Below, piece by piece: positions 7,601 to 16,043 of a stretch of 64,000 bases of DNA. Positions within the stretch are counted from its first letter, which is position 1; each line of letters begins with the position of its first letter. Source of the DNA: Pelolinea submarina (lineage in GTDB: Bacteria > Chloroflexota > Anaerolineae > Anaerolineales > Anaerolineaceae); NCBI RefSeq assembly GCF_003966975.1, contig NZ_AP018437.1:992001-1056000 (forward strand). The letters are read 5' to 3'. Under the pieces are notes generated by a model. That model was given only the letters and a program-made list of their open reading frames with translations, searched no databases and was not told the origin of the DNA. A program made the translations under genes and the position numbers.

Positions 7601-9897
7601 GGCCCGCTGCCGTAGTTGCTGCGCCTATCTCGACTGCTCAAGCAACTCCAGCTGCGCAGCCTCAAGCTGCCGCGACAACAGCAGCGGCACCGGTAGCGGC
7701 AATGGCCGGCAACGCACACATCGAAAACTTGATCACACGCCTGCAGGACCACCAGAACGAGATCCTGAAGGCGCACCAGCAGTACCTGCAGAACGACAAC
7801 GCCTCCAAGGGCGCCCTGCACGAACTGACGAATACGGAAATATCCCTGCTTTCCAGCCAAAATGGAAACGCAGACACTAATAAATTAGGACTGATCGAAA
7901 AGCAGGCGAACTTCATCGCCAGCCAGCACAGCGCCACCAGCAGCGCGCACCAGGAATACATCCAATCGCAGACCGCTTTCACACAGCAGTATGCTGCCAT
8001 GCTACAGGCTTTGATGGGCAGCGCTCCGGCTGTTTCCGCACCGGCTTCCACCCCCGCAGCACCTGCGGTGACGGCGCCGGTTATTCGTGACGCAGAGGCG
8101 GTGCCTGAAGCACCCGCGGTGGAAGCCGCGCCCGAGACAACCGCAGCACCCGAAGCCAAACCGGCCGCGGCTGGTCCCGCGGCAGCCGATGAACTCCAGG
8201 TAGCCTTCCTGGCGATCGTGAGCGAAAAGACCGGCTACCCGGTGGAAATGCTGGAACTTGGCATGGACATGGAAGCCGACCTGGGCATCGACTCCATCAA
8301 ACGCGTAGAGATTTTGGGCGCGGTGCAGGAGCAGTATCCCGAATTGCCGACCATCGGCGCGGACGAGTTAGTTGAACTGCGCACGCTGGAACAGATCATT
8401 GGCGCTTTCAAGGTGAGTGCGCCCGCTTCTTCTGCGGCAGCGCAGCCTGTCAGCACAGCTCCGGCAGCGACTGGGACACCTGAACCTGCCGTTGCGGCTG
8501 CGGTTGCATCCGCTCCGCCCTCGGCCGAGATCCAGCGCGCCTTCTTGGCGATCGTGAGTGAAAAGACCGGCTATCCGGTGGACATGCTCGAATTGGGCAT
8601 GGATATGGAAGCCGACCTGGGCATCGATTCCATCAAACGCGTCGAAATTTTGGGTGCCATGCAGGAACAATACCCCGAACTGCCCAGCATTGGCGCAGAC
8701 GAATTGGTCGAACTGCGCACACTGGAACAGATCGTCGGCGCTTTCGAGACGGACGGCGCGGCAGCGGCAGCGCCGCAGGCCCTGCCTGCCAGCCCGGCAG
8801 CAGCGCCGGCGCCTGAAACAGCGGCGGCTTCGGTTTCATCCGCTCCGCCTTCGGCCGAGATCCAAAGCGCCTTTTTGGCGATCGTGAGCGAAAAGACCGG
8901 CTATCCGGTGGACATGCTCGAATTGGGCATGGACATGGAAGCCGACCTGGGCATTGATTCCATCAAACGCGTTGAAATATTGGGCGCCATGCAGGAGCAA
9001 TATCCTGAACTGCCCAGCATCGGCGCGGACGAGTTGGTTGAGCTGCGCACGCTGGAACAGATCATCGGCGCTTTCAAGACCGACGGTTCGCAGCGCCAAC
9101 CTGAACCCCAGGCGGCGCCAAACCCTAGTTCAGCTCCGAGTGAGGAGCCGAAAAAGAGCGGCATCGCCACCTACCCGGTGATGATTCAGGCACTGCCCAA
9201 ACCCGACCAGGTGGCCTTTGAATATCCGCAGGGCAGCAGCATCGTCCTCACGGACGACGGCAGCCAGCGCACGCAGGCTTTGACAAAAGCCCTGCAGGCC
9301 AAAGGGTTGGGAGTCAGCCTGATCCACATCGGCAAGAACGGCAAGACCGCCGCAGCGGATGCATCCGGTGAAACCTCATCTGACGTGAAACAGTACCGTC
9401 TGAGCGCGGTGAACGATGAGGCGGTTCAGGCGCTGATGGAGCAGATCATTGCGGAGAACGACAAGCTGGTTGGCTTTGTACATCTCGAACCCAGCCACAA
9501 CGGAAACGGCAAGAAAGCCATCGATATCAGCGAGAAGAATGCCGAAGCGCTCAAATCGGTCTTCCTGATGGCGCGCCATTTGAAAGCGCCGCTGGCGCAA
9601 GCCGCGGGGCAGGCCCGTACGGCTTTCCTGACGGTAACGCAGATGGACGGCCAGTTTGGCCTGAACGGCACCAAGAGCAGCGATCCTTATCCGGGCGGTT
9701 TCGCCGGGTTGACCAAGACCCTGCGCCTGGAATGGCCGACCGTGTATTGCCGTGCCCTGGACATTCACCCGGAGGTGGACGCACAGGAGGCCGCCGAGGT
9801 GATCCTGGATGAGATCCACGACGCGGACCTGCGTCTGACCGAGGTGGGGTATACCCCCACGGGACGTTTCACCGTGGCACTTGAAGACGAAGGTTAA
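4681..9897 (+). CDS. Pfa-type polyketide/secondary-lipid synthase: KS-AT-ACP-ACP-ACP-KR(N-terminal half)
   Basis: A 1738-residue iterative synthase resembling PfaA of polyunsaturated fatty acid synthases. The ketosynthase (residues ~18-475) has Cys221 in DAACGSS, His356 in EAHGTGT and His396 in IGHTKAAAG. The acyltransferase (~590-900) has Ser693 in GHSFGE and a malonyl-type AFH motif. An Ala/Pro linker and helical stretch lead to three nearly identical acyl carrier domains with DSIKR serines at about 1205, 1317 and 1427. The last ~260 residues are the structural half of a ketoreductase; the catalytic half is in the next gene, in the same frame after one TAA. The ATG at 4681 is chosen over the GTG at 4675 because AAGGA lies 7 bases before it. 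Malonyl-CoA is the likely extender. The product is unknown. Confidence 0.93.
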   Translation: MGTQKKKNLTPQEQTPSTTPIAIVGMAGIFPEAPNLERYWENILAELNCISEVPESRWRVADYYDADPSKPDKSYSKYGGFIPDIEFDSMEFGLPPNFLEVTDVSQLLGLIVARDALADAGITEQNNGVLDRTGVVLGMVGMSSKVIQPLLNRLQYPLWEKVLKTSSVPDAEIPEIIEKMKSAYISWNENAFPGAIGNVVAGRIANRLDLGGTNCVVDAACGSSLAAVNLAVSELALGHADMMITGGVDTDNSILTFMCFSKTPAFSKGDHLRAFSADSDGMLSGEGIGMLVMKRLADAERDNDRIYAVVRGIGTSSDGNFKSIYAPRPSGQSKALKRAYERAGYEAGTVGLVEAHGTGTMAGDPAEFEGMRDVFAENNPDKQHIALGSVKSQIGHTKAAAGAASMIKATLALYHKVLPATINVSRPNPAMEIESTPFYLNTETRPWFSPTDGAPRRAGVSSFGFGGTNFHIAMEEYRGEGKAFTRLQAVPFSVLLSAATPQELAQVCQATLGQLQGADGVHVLNQLDRDSYSKPIPSAYARLGFLAENAQDASALLNEALSLLDKNQSQVSWSHPKGIYFRVSGMDVKGQTAALFPGQGSQYVNMGKDLAISFPPFRESFEQADAQAVKDGRAALTQTVFPIPVFSDDERKAQQEILTATENAQPAIGTFSMAVYRMLQAVGFSADYFAGHSFGELSALWAGGVLDDEAFLRLAAARGQAMGLPAESGKDSGAMAAVKGDVESVRKLLKDNPDVQIANYNSPAQVVLAGSTQGIQDVKALLEGAGLSVYPLKVSMAFHTAFVEHAKAPFAQAIQKETFKKAKGKVYSNASAQPYPAEAQAIAQTLSEHMLNSVRFQEEIENMYKAGARIFVECGPKNVLSNLVKDILKEQPYEVVTLNPNPKGDSDAQFRQAVLQLRVLGFELGNIDPYRAYTEQKEKKASKVAVQLNGGLYTTAATQAKFEEALKQNRHGQGPAAVVAAPISTAQATPAAQPQAAATTAAAPVAAMAGNAHIENLITRLQDHQNEILKAHQQYLQNDNASKGALHELTNTEISLLSSQNGNADTNKLGLIEKQANFIASQHSATSSAHQEYIQSQTAFTQQYAAMLQALMGSAPAVSAPASTPAAPAVTAPVIRDAEAVPEAPAVEAAPETTAAPEAKPAAAGPAAADELQVAFLAIVSEKTGYPVEMLELGMDMEADLGIDSIKRVEILGAVQEQYPELPTIGADELVELRTLEQIIGAFKVSAPASSAAAQPVSTAPAATGTPEPAVAAAVASAPPSAEIQRAFLAIVSEKTGYPVDMLELGMDMEADLGIDSIKRVEILGAMQEQYPELPSIGADELVELRTLEQIVGAFETDGAAAAAPQALPASPAAAPAPETAAASVSSAPPSAEIQSAFLAIVSEKTGYPVDMLELGMDMEADLGIDSIKRVEILGAMQEQYPELPSIGADELVELRTLEQIIGAFKTDGSQRQPEPQAAPNPSSAPSEEPKKSGIATYPVMIQALPKPDQVAFEYPQGSSIVLTDDGSQRTQALTKALQAKGLGVSLIHIGKNGKTAAADASGETSSDVKQYRLSAVNDEAVQALMEQIIAENDKLVGFVHLEPSHNGNGKKAIDISEKNAEALKSVFLMARHLKAPLAQAAGQARTAFLTVTQMDGQFGLNGTKSSDPYPGGFAGLTKTLRLEWPTVYCRALDIHPEVDAQEAAEVILDEIHDADLRLTEVGYTPTGRFTVALEDEG
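8524..9078 (+). repeat. Tandem near-identical ACP-coding repeats
   Basis: The second and third carrier domains (8524-8748 and 8854-9078) are almost identical at the base level with a 330-base period. The first (about 8191-8412) is a more diverged copy 336 bases upstream. The Ser codons lie at 8293, 8629 and 8959. Linkers between copies are Ala/Pro-rich and diverge, so the conserved part is the folded domain. Confidence 0.9.
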
Positions 9898-9906
9898 GCC
9901 AGCATT

Positions 9907-11652
9907 ATGACTGAAAAGAATAACGCATTATTGAACGGCGAGTCCGTTCTGTTGATCACCGGCGGTGCCAAGGGCATCACAGCCCAATGCGCCATCCGTC
10001 TGGCCGAAGCCGCGGCCTGCAAGTTCATCCTGCTGGGGCGCTCGCCCCTGCAAGCGGAAGAACCTGCCTGGGCGTGGGGCGTGGAGAGCCAGGAAGACCT
10101 GCAAAAGAAGGCGGCGGCCGCGTTCCTTGAGAAGGGTGAAAAAGTCACCCCGAAAGAATTGCAGCGCGCCGTGAAACAAGTGCTCTCGTCGCGGGAAATC
10201 AGCGCAACCTTGAAAGCAATCACCGAACTGGGCGGGCAGGCCCGCTACATCTCTGCGGACGTGACCGACGCGAAGAGCTGCGCGCCGCTGATCGAAGCGG
10301 CAGAGCAGGAGTTGGGCGCCATCACCGGCGTGATCCACGGGGCCGGCAACCTGGCCGATAAACTGATCGAGAAAAAGACCGAGCAGGATTACGATCTGGT
10401 CGTGAACACCAAGGTCAAGGGCCTGGCCACGGTCATGCAGGTTGTGGACCCGGCCAAATTGGAATTCCTGGTGTTGTTCTCATCCGTGGCGGGCTTTTTC
10501 GGCAACGCCGGACAAGCCGACTACGCGGTAGCCAACGAGGTGTTGAACCAATCCGCCCGCTTGTTGAAGAAATCGCTGCCCAATTGCCGTGTGCTGGCCA
10601 TCAACTGGGGTCCCTGGGATTCCGGCATGGTTTCGCCGCAGTTGAAGAAGGTTTTCGAGGAACGCCATATCCCGCTGATCCAAACGGATGAAGGCGTCGA
10701 GACGCTGGTGGCGGAACTGAGTGGAACCGCGCGCAGCATTCCGCAGGTTGTGGTGGGCAGTCCCATCTTCGCCGAAAACGAGATTGCGGTTGTGAAGGAT
10801 AACCCCATGGTCATCCAGCGCCGCATCACGCTGGCGGAAAATCCCTTCGCCCTGGACCACTGCATTGGGCCCAACCCGGTGCTGCCGGCTACCTGCGCCT
10901 CGGCCTGGTTGATCAACGCCTGCGAGGCCGCCAACCCGGGCTGGAAGTTCCAGCGTATGGAGGATTTCAAGGTGCTGAAAGGCATCACCTTTGGGGAAGG
11001 CGAGCAAGCCTACGACCTGAAGCTGGACCAACTGGCAAGCAGCGGAGATAACCTGCGCTCGTTCGAGGTAGTGGTGACCAGCACGAATGAAAAGGGCCGC
11101 ACGCTGTTCCATTACAGCGGCCAGGTGGATCTGGTCAAAACACCGCTTGAAACGCCCAATCATCCTGAAATCCTGGCGTTGGCGCATAACGAGAAAACTT
11201 TCCGGGACGGGCAGCCGTCCTACGCGGACGGCACCTTCTTCCATGGGCCGGCTTTCCAGGGCATCCAGAAAGTGGCCATCGTAGACGAACTGAAAGTGGT
11301 GACGCGGGTCTTCCTGCCAGAAATGCCGCGCATGGCGCAGGGCCAGTTCCCCGCCGACGCGACCAACCCCTACATCAACGATGCCATCGTGCAGAGCATG
11401 CTGTTTTGGAGCCAGGAGGTTTACGACGCCCCCTGCCTGCCCTCGCGCCTGCACGAATGGATCCAGTACCGTTCTATACCCTTCGGACAGGCGATATGGG
11501 CGGTCCTGACGATTGTCAGCCACAACGACCACGCTATTTCGGGCGATATCCTGGTGGTGGACGATGACGGCAATACCTTCTTCCAATTCAAGGGGCTGGA
11601 AGGCACAGTCAGCAAACAGCTCAGCCGTTTCATCGGCAGAAAAGCTGTTTAG
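9907..11652 (+). CDS. Ketoreductase (catalytic half) - polyketide dehydratase protein
   Basis: A 581-residue protein continuing the preceding synthase. Residues ~10-290 are the catalytic Rossmann half of a PKS ketoreductase: GGAKGI nucleotide-binding loop (19-24), Ser193 and Tyr206 of the active site, with NWGPWDSGMV near the end. Residues ~300-575 are a hotdog dehydratase with His318 in LDHCIGPNPVLP and Asp492 in INDAIVQS. It would reduce the beta-keto group to hydroxyl and dehydrate it. It lies in the same frame as the upstream gene with TAA plus three codons between them and has only a weak AAGG 13 bases before its ATG, so coupled reinitiation or stop-codon readthrough may supply it. Confidence 0.9.
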   Translation: MTEKNNALLNGESVLLITGGAKGITAQCAIRLAEAAACKFILLGRSPLQAEEPAWAWGVESQEDLQKKAAAAFLEKGEKVTPKELQRAVKQVLSSREISATLKAITELGGQARYISADVTDAKSCAPLIEAAEQELGAITGVIHGAGNLADKLIEKKTEQDYDLVVNTKVKGLATVMQVVDPAKLEFLVLFSSVAGFFGNAGQADYAVANEVLNQSARLLKKSLPNCRVLAINWGPWDSGMVSPQLKKVFEERHIPLIQTDEGVETLVAELSGTARSIPQVVVGSPIFAENEIAVVKDNPMVIQRRITLAENPFALDHCIGPNPVLPATCASAWLINACEAANPGWKFQRMEDFKVLKGITFGEGEQAYDLKLDQLASSGDNLRSFEVVVTSTNEKGRTLFHYSGQVDLVKTPLETPNHPEILALAHNEKTFRDGQPSYADGTFFHGPAFQGIQKVAIVDELKVVTRVFLPEMPRMAQGQFPADATNPYINDAIVQSMLFWSQEVYDAPCLPSRLHEWIQYRSIPFGQAIWAVLTIVSHNDHAISGDILVVDDDGNTFFQFKGLEGTVSKQLSRFIGRKAV

Positions 11653-11692
11653 CTTTACCTCAAGATTCCCTTCCTCAGCGGAGAAAATTTGT

Positions 11693-13120
11693 ATGGCTAT
11701 GAATAACACGCTTGCCCAAATATCCCAACGCGCGAACCCGTTCTTTGAAATGGGCTTTTACCTGCTGCCCATCAGCTTTTCTTCGGCGGAAGACGCCGCG
11801 CGAAAGCTGGGGGAAGCGCGGGAAGGATTGACCGGCAGCGAGGATTTTGAAGGGTTTATCCGCGCGCAGCTTTCCAAGTTGGACGCTTCCCAACCATATG
11901 CCCTGTCCATCTTGGGCGCTTCGCGAGCGGACCTGCTGGCTGAGCTGGAACGCGCGCAGGAAAGCCTGCCGGGCGCGTTCGAGAGCGGCAGGGACTGGCA
12001 GACACCCACAGGCAGCTATTTCAGCCCGCACCCCCTGGGAGCGCAGGCCAGGATCGCATTTGTCTATCCGGGCGCTTTCGGCACATATGTGGGCATGGGC
12101 AGGCAGTTGTTCCAATTATTCCCGCAGTTAAGCGAGAGCCTGGACGTGCTAACGGACGACCCGGAGCATGCTATGAACGCGGAAGTGATCTTCCCGCAGA
12201 CGGACGACCCGCAAGTGATCGCCGCGCTGCAGGACAAGCTGCAGCACCAACCGACCCTGATGATCTCAAGCGGTATCTTTTTCTCATACCTGTTCACGGT
12301 CATCCTGCAGGATATTTTCAATATCCAACCGTCGGCGGCCTTCGGCTACAGCCTGGGTGAGAACAGCATGATGTTCGCCAGCGGTATTTGGACCCAGGCG
12401 GATGCCATGCGCACCTCGCTGGAAGCTTCGCCGCTCTTCCACGAACGGGTTTCCGGGCGGCAGAACGCCATCCGCGAATACTGGCAGCTGCCGGATAGCG
12501 CAGTGTACGAAGAAGGGAAATCCATCTGGGCGAATTACATCCTGATGGCCTCCGAAGAAAAAGTGCGCGCGGCCATCCAGCCGGGCGAGCGGGTGTACAT
12601 CACCCACATCAATACCTCCCGCCAGGTGGTGATCGGCGGCGACGAAGCGGCTTGTTTGCGTGTAGCCGAAAGTTTGAAGTGCATGCACCTGAAAGCGCCT
12701 TACGAGCACGCCATCCACTGCCAGCCGGTGGAATCCGAGTTCGAAGCCTTTGAACGCATGCATTACTGGCCGGTGGAACACAAACCGGAAATTCTGGTAT
12801 ATTCCGCGGCCGATTACACTCCGCTGGAAATGGAATCCCACAGTATCGCGCGCAGTTTCGCGCACATGCTGACCCACGCGGTGGATTTCCCGCGGCTGGT
12901 CGAACAGGTTTACGCTGACGGCGCACGCGTGTTTATCGAGCTGGGGGCGGGCAGCAACTGTTCCAAGTGGGTGGATGCCATTTTGAAGGATCGCCCGCAC
13001 GCCTCCATGACCATCAACCAGAACAACGTCAGCGACAACGTTTCCATCCTGAAGCTGCTGGCGCGTCTGATCGGCCAGCGCGTTCCGCTGGATCTATCCG
13101 TGTTGAGCGCCGCTGAATAG
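11693..13120 (+). CDS. Stand-alone PfaB-like acyltransferase
   Basis: A 475-residue protein with one malonyl-CoA:ACP-transacylase-like fold. It has a YPGAFGTYVGMGRQLF oxyanion-loop region, the nucleophile Ser220 in GYSLGE, and APYEHAIHC in the second half. GYSLGE is the form seen in PfaB acyltransferases of PUFA synthases, but PfaB normally also carries a ketosynthase-like domain, which is missing here. The start is placed at 11693 because GGAGA sits 8 bases before it; the reading frame extends further upstream only by overlapping the dehydratase gene. It probably loads or off-loads acyl groups; the specificity is unknown. Confidence 0.85.
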   Translation: MAMNNTLAQISQRANPFFEMGFYLLPISFSSAEDAARKLGEAREGLTGSEDFEGFIRAQLSKLDASQPYALSILGASRADLLAELERAQESLPGAFESGRDWQTPTGSYFSPHPLGAQARIAFVYPGAFGTYVGMGRQLFQLFPQLSESLDVLTDDPEHAMNAEVIFPQTDDPQVIAALQDKLQHQPTLMISSGIFFSYLFTVILQDIFNIQPSAAFGYSLGENSMMFASGIWTQADAMRTSLEASPLFHERVSGRQNAIREYWQLPDSAVYEEGKSIWANYILMASEEKVRAAIQPGERVYITHINTSRQVVIGGDEAACLRVAESLKCMHLKAPYEHAIHCQPVESEFEAFERMHYWPVEHKPEILVYSAADYTPLEMESHSIARSFAHMLTHAVDFPRLVEQVYADGARVFIELGAGSNCSKWVDAILKDRPHASMTINQNNVSDNVSILKLLARLIGQRVPLDLSVLSAAE

Positions 13121-13131
13121 GAAATATGCTG

Positions 13132-14418
13132 ATGAATATGAATCAAGCTGAAATAACTGAGCGCGGCCCCGGGCGTATGCTGGAAATATTGGATGAGGTC
13201 ATGGCGCAAAGCAGCGCGCTGCACCACAGCCTATTGGAAAACCAGGCCGCAATGCTGGCCGCGCTTTCCGTGCTGAACGGGAACGCGCCGCTGCCCCAGG
13301 CACCCCTGCCGGAGCAAGCGCCACTGTTCACCCGCCGCCAGCTTGAGGAGTTTGCCAGCGGTTCGGTGGCCGCCTGCTTCGGGCCGGATTATGCCATCCT
13401 GGACCAGCGTAAAACGCCGCGCATCCCCAATGGGCGCCTGCTGCTGATCGACCGGGTGGTGGCGATCTCCGGCGAACGCAGAAACCCGCAGCCGCCGGCC
13501 GCCATCACCAGCCAGGTGGACATCCCGGCGGATGCCTGGTACCTGAGGGAAGAGGGTTATCCGCAGGTTCCCTTGGCGGTCCTGATGGAAATGGCGCTGC
13601 AGCCCTGCGGTATCCTTTCGGCTTACCTAGGCACGTCGCTGGTTATCCCGCCTGAGAACAACCTGTTCCGCAACCTGGACGGCAACCTGCGTTTCGCGGA
13701 CCTGCCGGATTTGCGCGGAAAAACGGTCACCAACACGGCCCAATTGACGCGCGCGTTTTCCAGCGGCGGGTTGACCATTCAAGCCTACAGCTTCGCGCTG
13801 TCGGTGGACGGCCAGACCTTCCTGTCGGGTGAATCTTCCTTCGGTTATTTCACCCCGGCTACCATGGAAAAGCAAAGCGGGTTGGACGGCCAGGAAAAGC
13901 GTGCGATGTTGATCGAGAACACCGACGTTCCGCTGACCTTCCGGCCGCTGGGGACAAGCACTGTCGGGGGAGAGCGTGGACTGCTGGATCTGGTTGACCA
14001 GACCTGGTTCGACCCGGCGGGCGGGCGTTTTGCCAAGGGCGTCATCCTCGGCCAAAAGGACCTTCAGGCCGATGAGTGGTTCTACAGCAACCATTTCTAC
14101 CAGGACCCGGTTATGCCGGGTTCGCTGGGGGTGGAAGCTATCGCGCGCAGCCTGTGGAAATACCTGCGGCGGGAGTTCCCGCAGATTGACCCGGCCGCAA
14201 CCAGGCTTTCCTTTGCGGGAAATGAAGCGCTGAGCTGGAAATACCGCGGGCAAGTGCTGCCGCGCAACCAGCGCACCTATTTTGAGATCCATATCAAGGA
14301 CATCGACCGCTCCGGCCCCACACCGGTCATCCGCGCGGACGCGGATTTCTGGGTGGATGGCCTGCGCATCTACGCTATTGAAAACCTGAATATGACATTG
14401 AAAGAGAGCAGCAAATGA
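13132..14418 (+). CDS. FabA-like double-hotdog dehydratase (PfaC C-terminal half equivalent)
   Basis: A 428-residue protein matching the dehydratase/isomerase part of PfaC without the KS and chain-length-factor domains. The N-terminal ~50 residues are helical (QSSALHHSLLENQAAMLAAL) and look like a linker or docking segment. The first hotdog contains VLMEMALQPCGILSAYLG and lacks an evident catalytic histidine. The second has the FabA signature NHFYQDPVMPGSLGVEAI with His321. FabA-type domains dehydrate 3-hydroxyacyl chains and can shift double bonds to cis, which is how PUFA synthases make skipped double bonds. The start at 13132 has AGGAAA 7 bases upstream. The stop overlaps the next start (ATGA). 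Confidence 0.88.
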   Translation: MNMNQAEITERGPGRMLEILDEVMAQSSALHHSLLENQAAMLAALSVLNGNAPLPQAPLPEQAPLFTRRQLEEFASGSVAACFGPDYAILDQRKTPRIPNGRLLLIDRVVAISGERRNPQPPAAITSQVDIPADAWYLREEGYPQVPLAVLMEMALQPCGILSAYLGTSLVIPPENNLFRNLDGNLRFADLPDLRGKTVTNTAQLTRAFSSGGLTIQAYSFALSVDGQTFLSGESSFGYFTPATMEKQSGLDGQEKRAMLIENTDVPLTFRPLGTSTVGGERGLLDLVDQTWFDPAGGRFAKGVILGQKDLQADEWFYSNHFYQDPVMPGSLGVEAIARSLWKYLRREFPQIDPAATRLSFAGNEALSWKYRGQVLPRNQRTYFEIHIKDIDRSGPTPVIRADADFWVDGLRIYAIENLNMTLKESSK

Positions 14419-16025
14419 TGAACACGAAACCAAACGCAGCAATGAGCCTGGCATGGGAAGGGGCCAGCCAGGACCTGACGGATAACAACGAGCGCGTGCG
14501 CGCTTGCCTGGCCGCACTGGACCAACCGGTGTACGCGGTGGCGGGTAAGGGCGGCCTGGTTTTTTCCAACAGCGGCATGCCGGTTTCGCCGAACGGCAAG
14601 GCGGCTGATTTGGCCGGCTGGCTGGCCCCATTGCCAATAGAGGCTTTGGGCGACGCGACCTTCCGCAGCACGTACGGCTGCCGGGCGGCTTATTATGCCG
14701 GCGGTATGGCCAATGCCATCGCTTCCGAAGAGATGGTCATCGCGCTGGGCAAGGAAGGGCTGTTGGGCTCCTTCGGCAGCGGCGGTTTATCCCCGCAGCG
14801 TCTTGCCCAGGCGGTGGACACCATCCAGGCGGCTCTGCCGGACGGACCCTACATGTTTAACCTGCTGCACAACCCCTTCGACCCGCAGATGGAGCAGGGT
14901 ACTGTGGACCTGTTCCTGGAGAAGAAGGTGCGCGCCGTGGAAGCGGCCGCTTATTTGCGTTTGACCCCGGCGCTGGTGCAGTACCGCGCCGCTGGGCTGT
15001 CGAAAAACGGCGACGGCAGTATTCGGATCGAGAATCACGTGATCGGCAAGGTTTCGCGGCGCGAGATCGCGCTGCACTTCCTCAACCCGGCCCCCGAGAA
15101 GGTCCTGAACCAACTGGTGGCCGCGGGCAAGATCACGGCCGAGCAAGCCGAATTGGCTAAGCATGTCCCCATGGGCGACGACATCACTGTGGAAGGCGAT
15201 TCCGGCGGGCACACTGACAACCGCCCCACCATCTCGCTGCTGCCGGGTATCCTGGCGCTGCGCGACCAAATGCAAGCCGAGAACCGTTTTGCCCAGCCGG
15301 TGCGCATCGGCGCGGCCGGCGGTATCAGCACGCCCGAATCGGCCCTGGCGGCCTACATGATGGGTGCGGCTTACGTGGTGAGCGGCTCGGTCAACCAGGC
15401 CTGCGTGGAATCCGGCGCGTGCGAATACACCCGCCAGATGTTGGCCAAGGCCGACATGGCAGACGTGGGCATGGCGCCCTCGGCGGACATGTTCGAGCTG
15501 GGCGCGCGCGTGCAGGTGCTCAAGAAGGGCAGCCTGTTCGCCATGCGCGCGCAGAAACTGTACGAACTCTACAACACCTACGAATCCCTGGATGATATCC
15601 CGGCGGCGGTGCGCGAGGAACTGGAGACCAAAATCTTCCAACGCACCTTCGACGATATCTGGCAGGGCACCGTGGATTTCTTCAAACAACGCAGTCCCGA
15701 ACAGATCGAGAAGGCCGAACAAAGCCCCAAGAAGAAAATGGCATTGGTATTCCGCTGGTACCTGGGCCTTTCCTCGCGCTGGTCGCGCGACGGGGTGGAG
15801 GAGCGCCGTATGGATTACCAGATCTGGTGCGGGCCTTCCATGGGCGCGTTCAATGAATGGGTGCGCGGCACGTACCTGGAAGATTACCGCGGTCGGCACG
15901 TGGCGGACGTGGCCTGGCAGCTGCTGCGCGGCGCGGCTTACACCTTCCGCGTGCAGGCCTTGAAATTGCAGGGTGTGGAAATCCCCGCTGAAATTCAGAG
16001 CTACCAACCGCAGCCGGCAGGATAG
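14415..16025 (+). CDS. pfaD: PfaD-type trans-acting enoyl reductase
   Basis: A 536-residue flavin-dependent TIM-barrel reductase of the nitronate-monooxygenase-like PfaD family, the separate enoyl reductase of PUFA and related synthases. Seen motifs: GSFGSGGLSP, a substrate-channel region PYMFNLLHNPFDPQMEQG, DSGGHTDNRP, the FMN-phosphate site RIGAAGGI with GAAYVVSGSVNQ, and a conserved C-terminal WYLGLSSRWS and YQIWCGPSMGAFNEW. The length is the normal one for PfaD. Four-base overlap with the dehydratase gene shows coupling. It would saturate some of the double bonds made by the two dehydratase proteins. Confidence 0.93.
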   Translation: MMNTKPNAAMSLAWEGASQDLTDNNERVRACLAALDQPVYAVAGKGGLVFSNSGMPVSPNGKAADLAGWLAPLPIEALGDATFRSTYGCRAAYYAGGMANAIASEEMVIALGKEGLLGSFGSGGLSPQRLAQAVDTIQAALPDGPYMFNLLHNPFDPQMEQGTVDLFLEKKVRAVEAAAYLRLTPALVQYRAAGLSKNGDGSIRIENHVIGKVSRREIALHFLNPAPEKVLNQLVAAGKITAEQAELAKHVPMGDDITVEGDSGGHTDNRPTISLLPGILALRDQMQAENRFAQPVRIGAAGGISTPESALAAYMMGAAYVVSGSVNQACVESGACEYTRQMLAKADMADVGMAPSADMFELGARVQVLKKGSLFAMRAQKLYELYNTYESLDDIPAAVREELETKIFQRTFDDIWQGTVDFFKQRSPEQIEKAEQSPKKKMALVFRWYLGLSSRWSRDGVEERRMDYQIWCGPSMGAFNEWVRGTYLEDYRGRHVADVAWQLLRGAAYTFRVQALKLQGVEIPAEIQSYQPQPAG

Positions 16026-16043
16026 CAAGCTAAAGGTTTTCTC

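Noticed and set aside
11513-11692. N-terminal extension of the stand-alone acyltransferase
   Set aside because: It overlaps the KR-DH gene; GGAGA and ATG at 11693 give a normal start and the AT fold begins right after.
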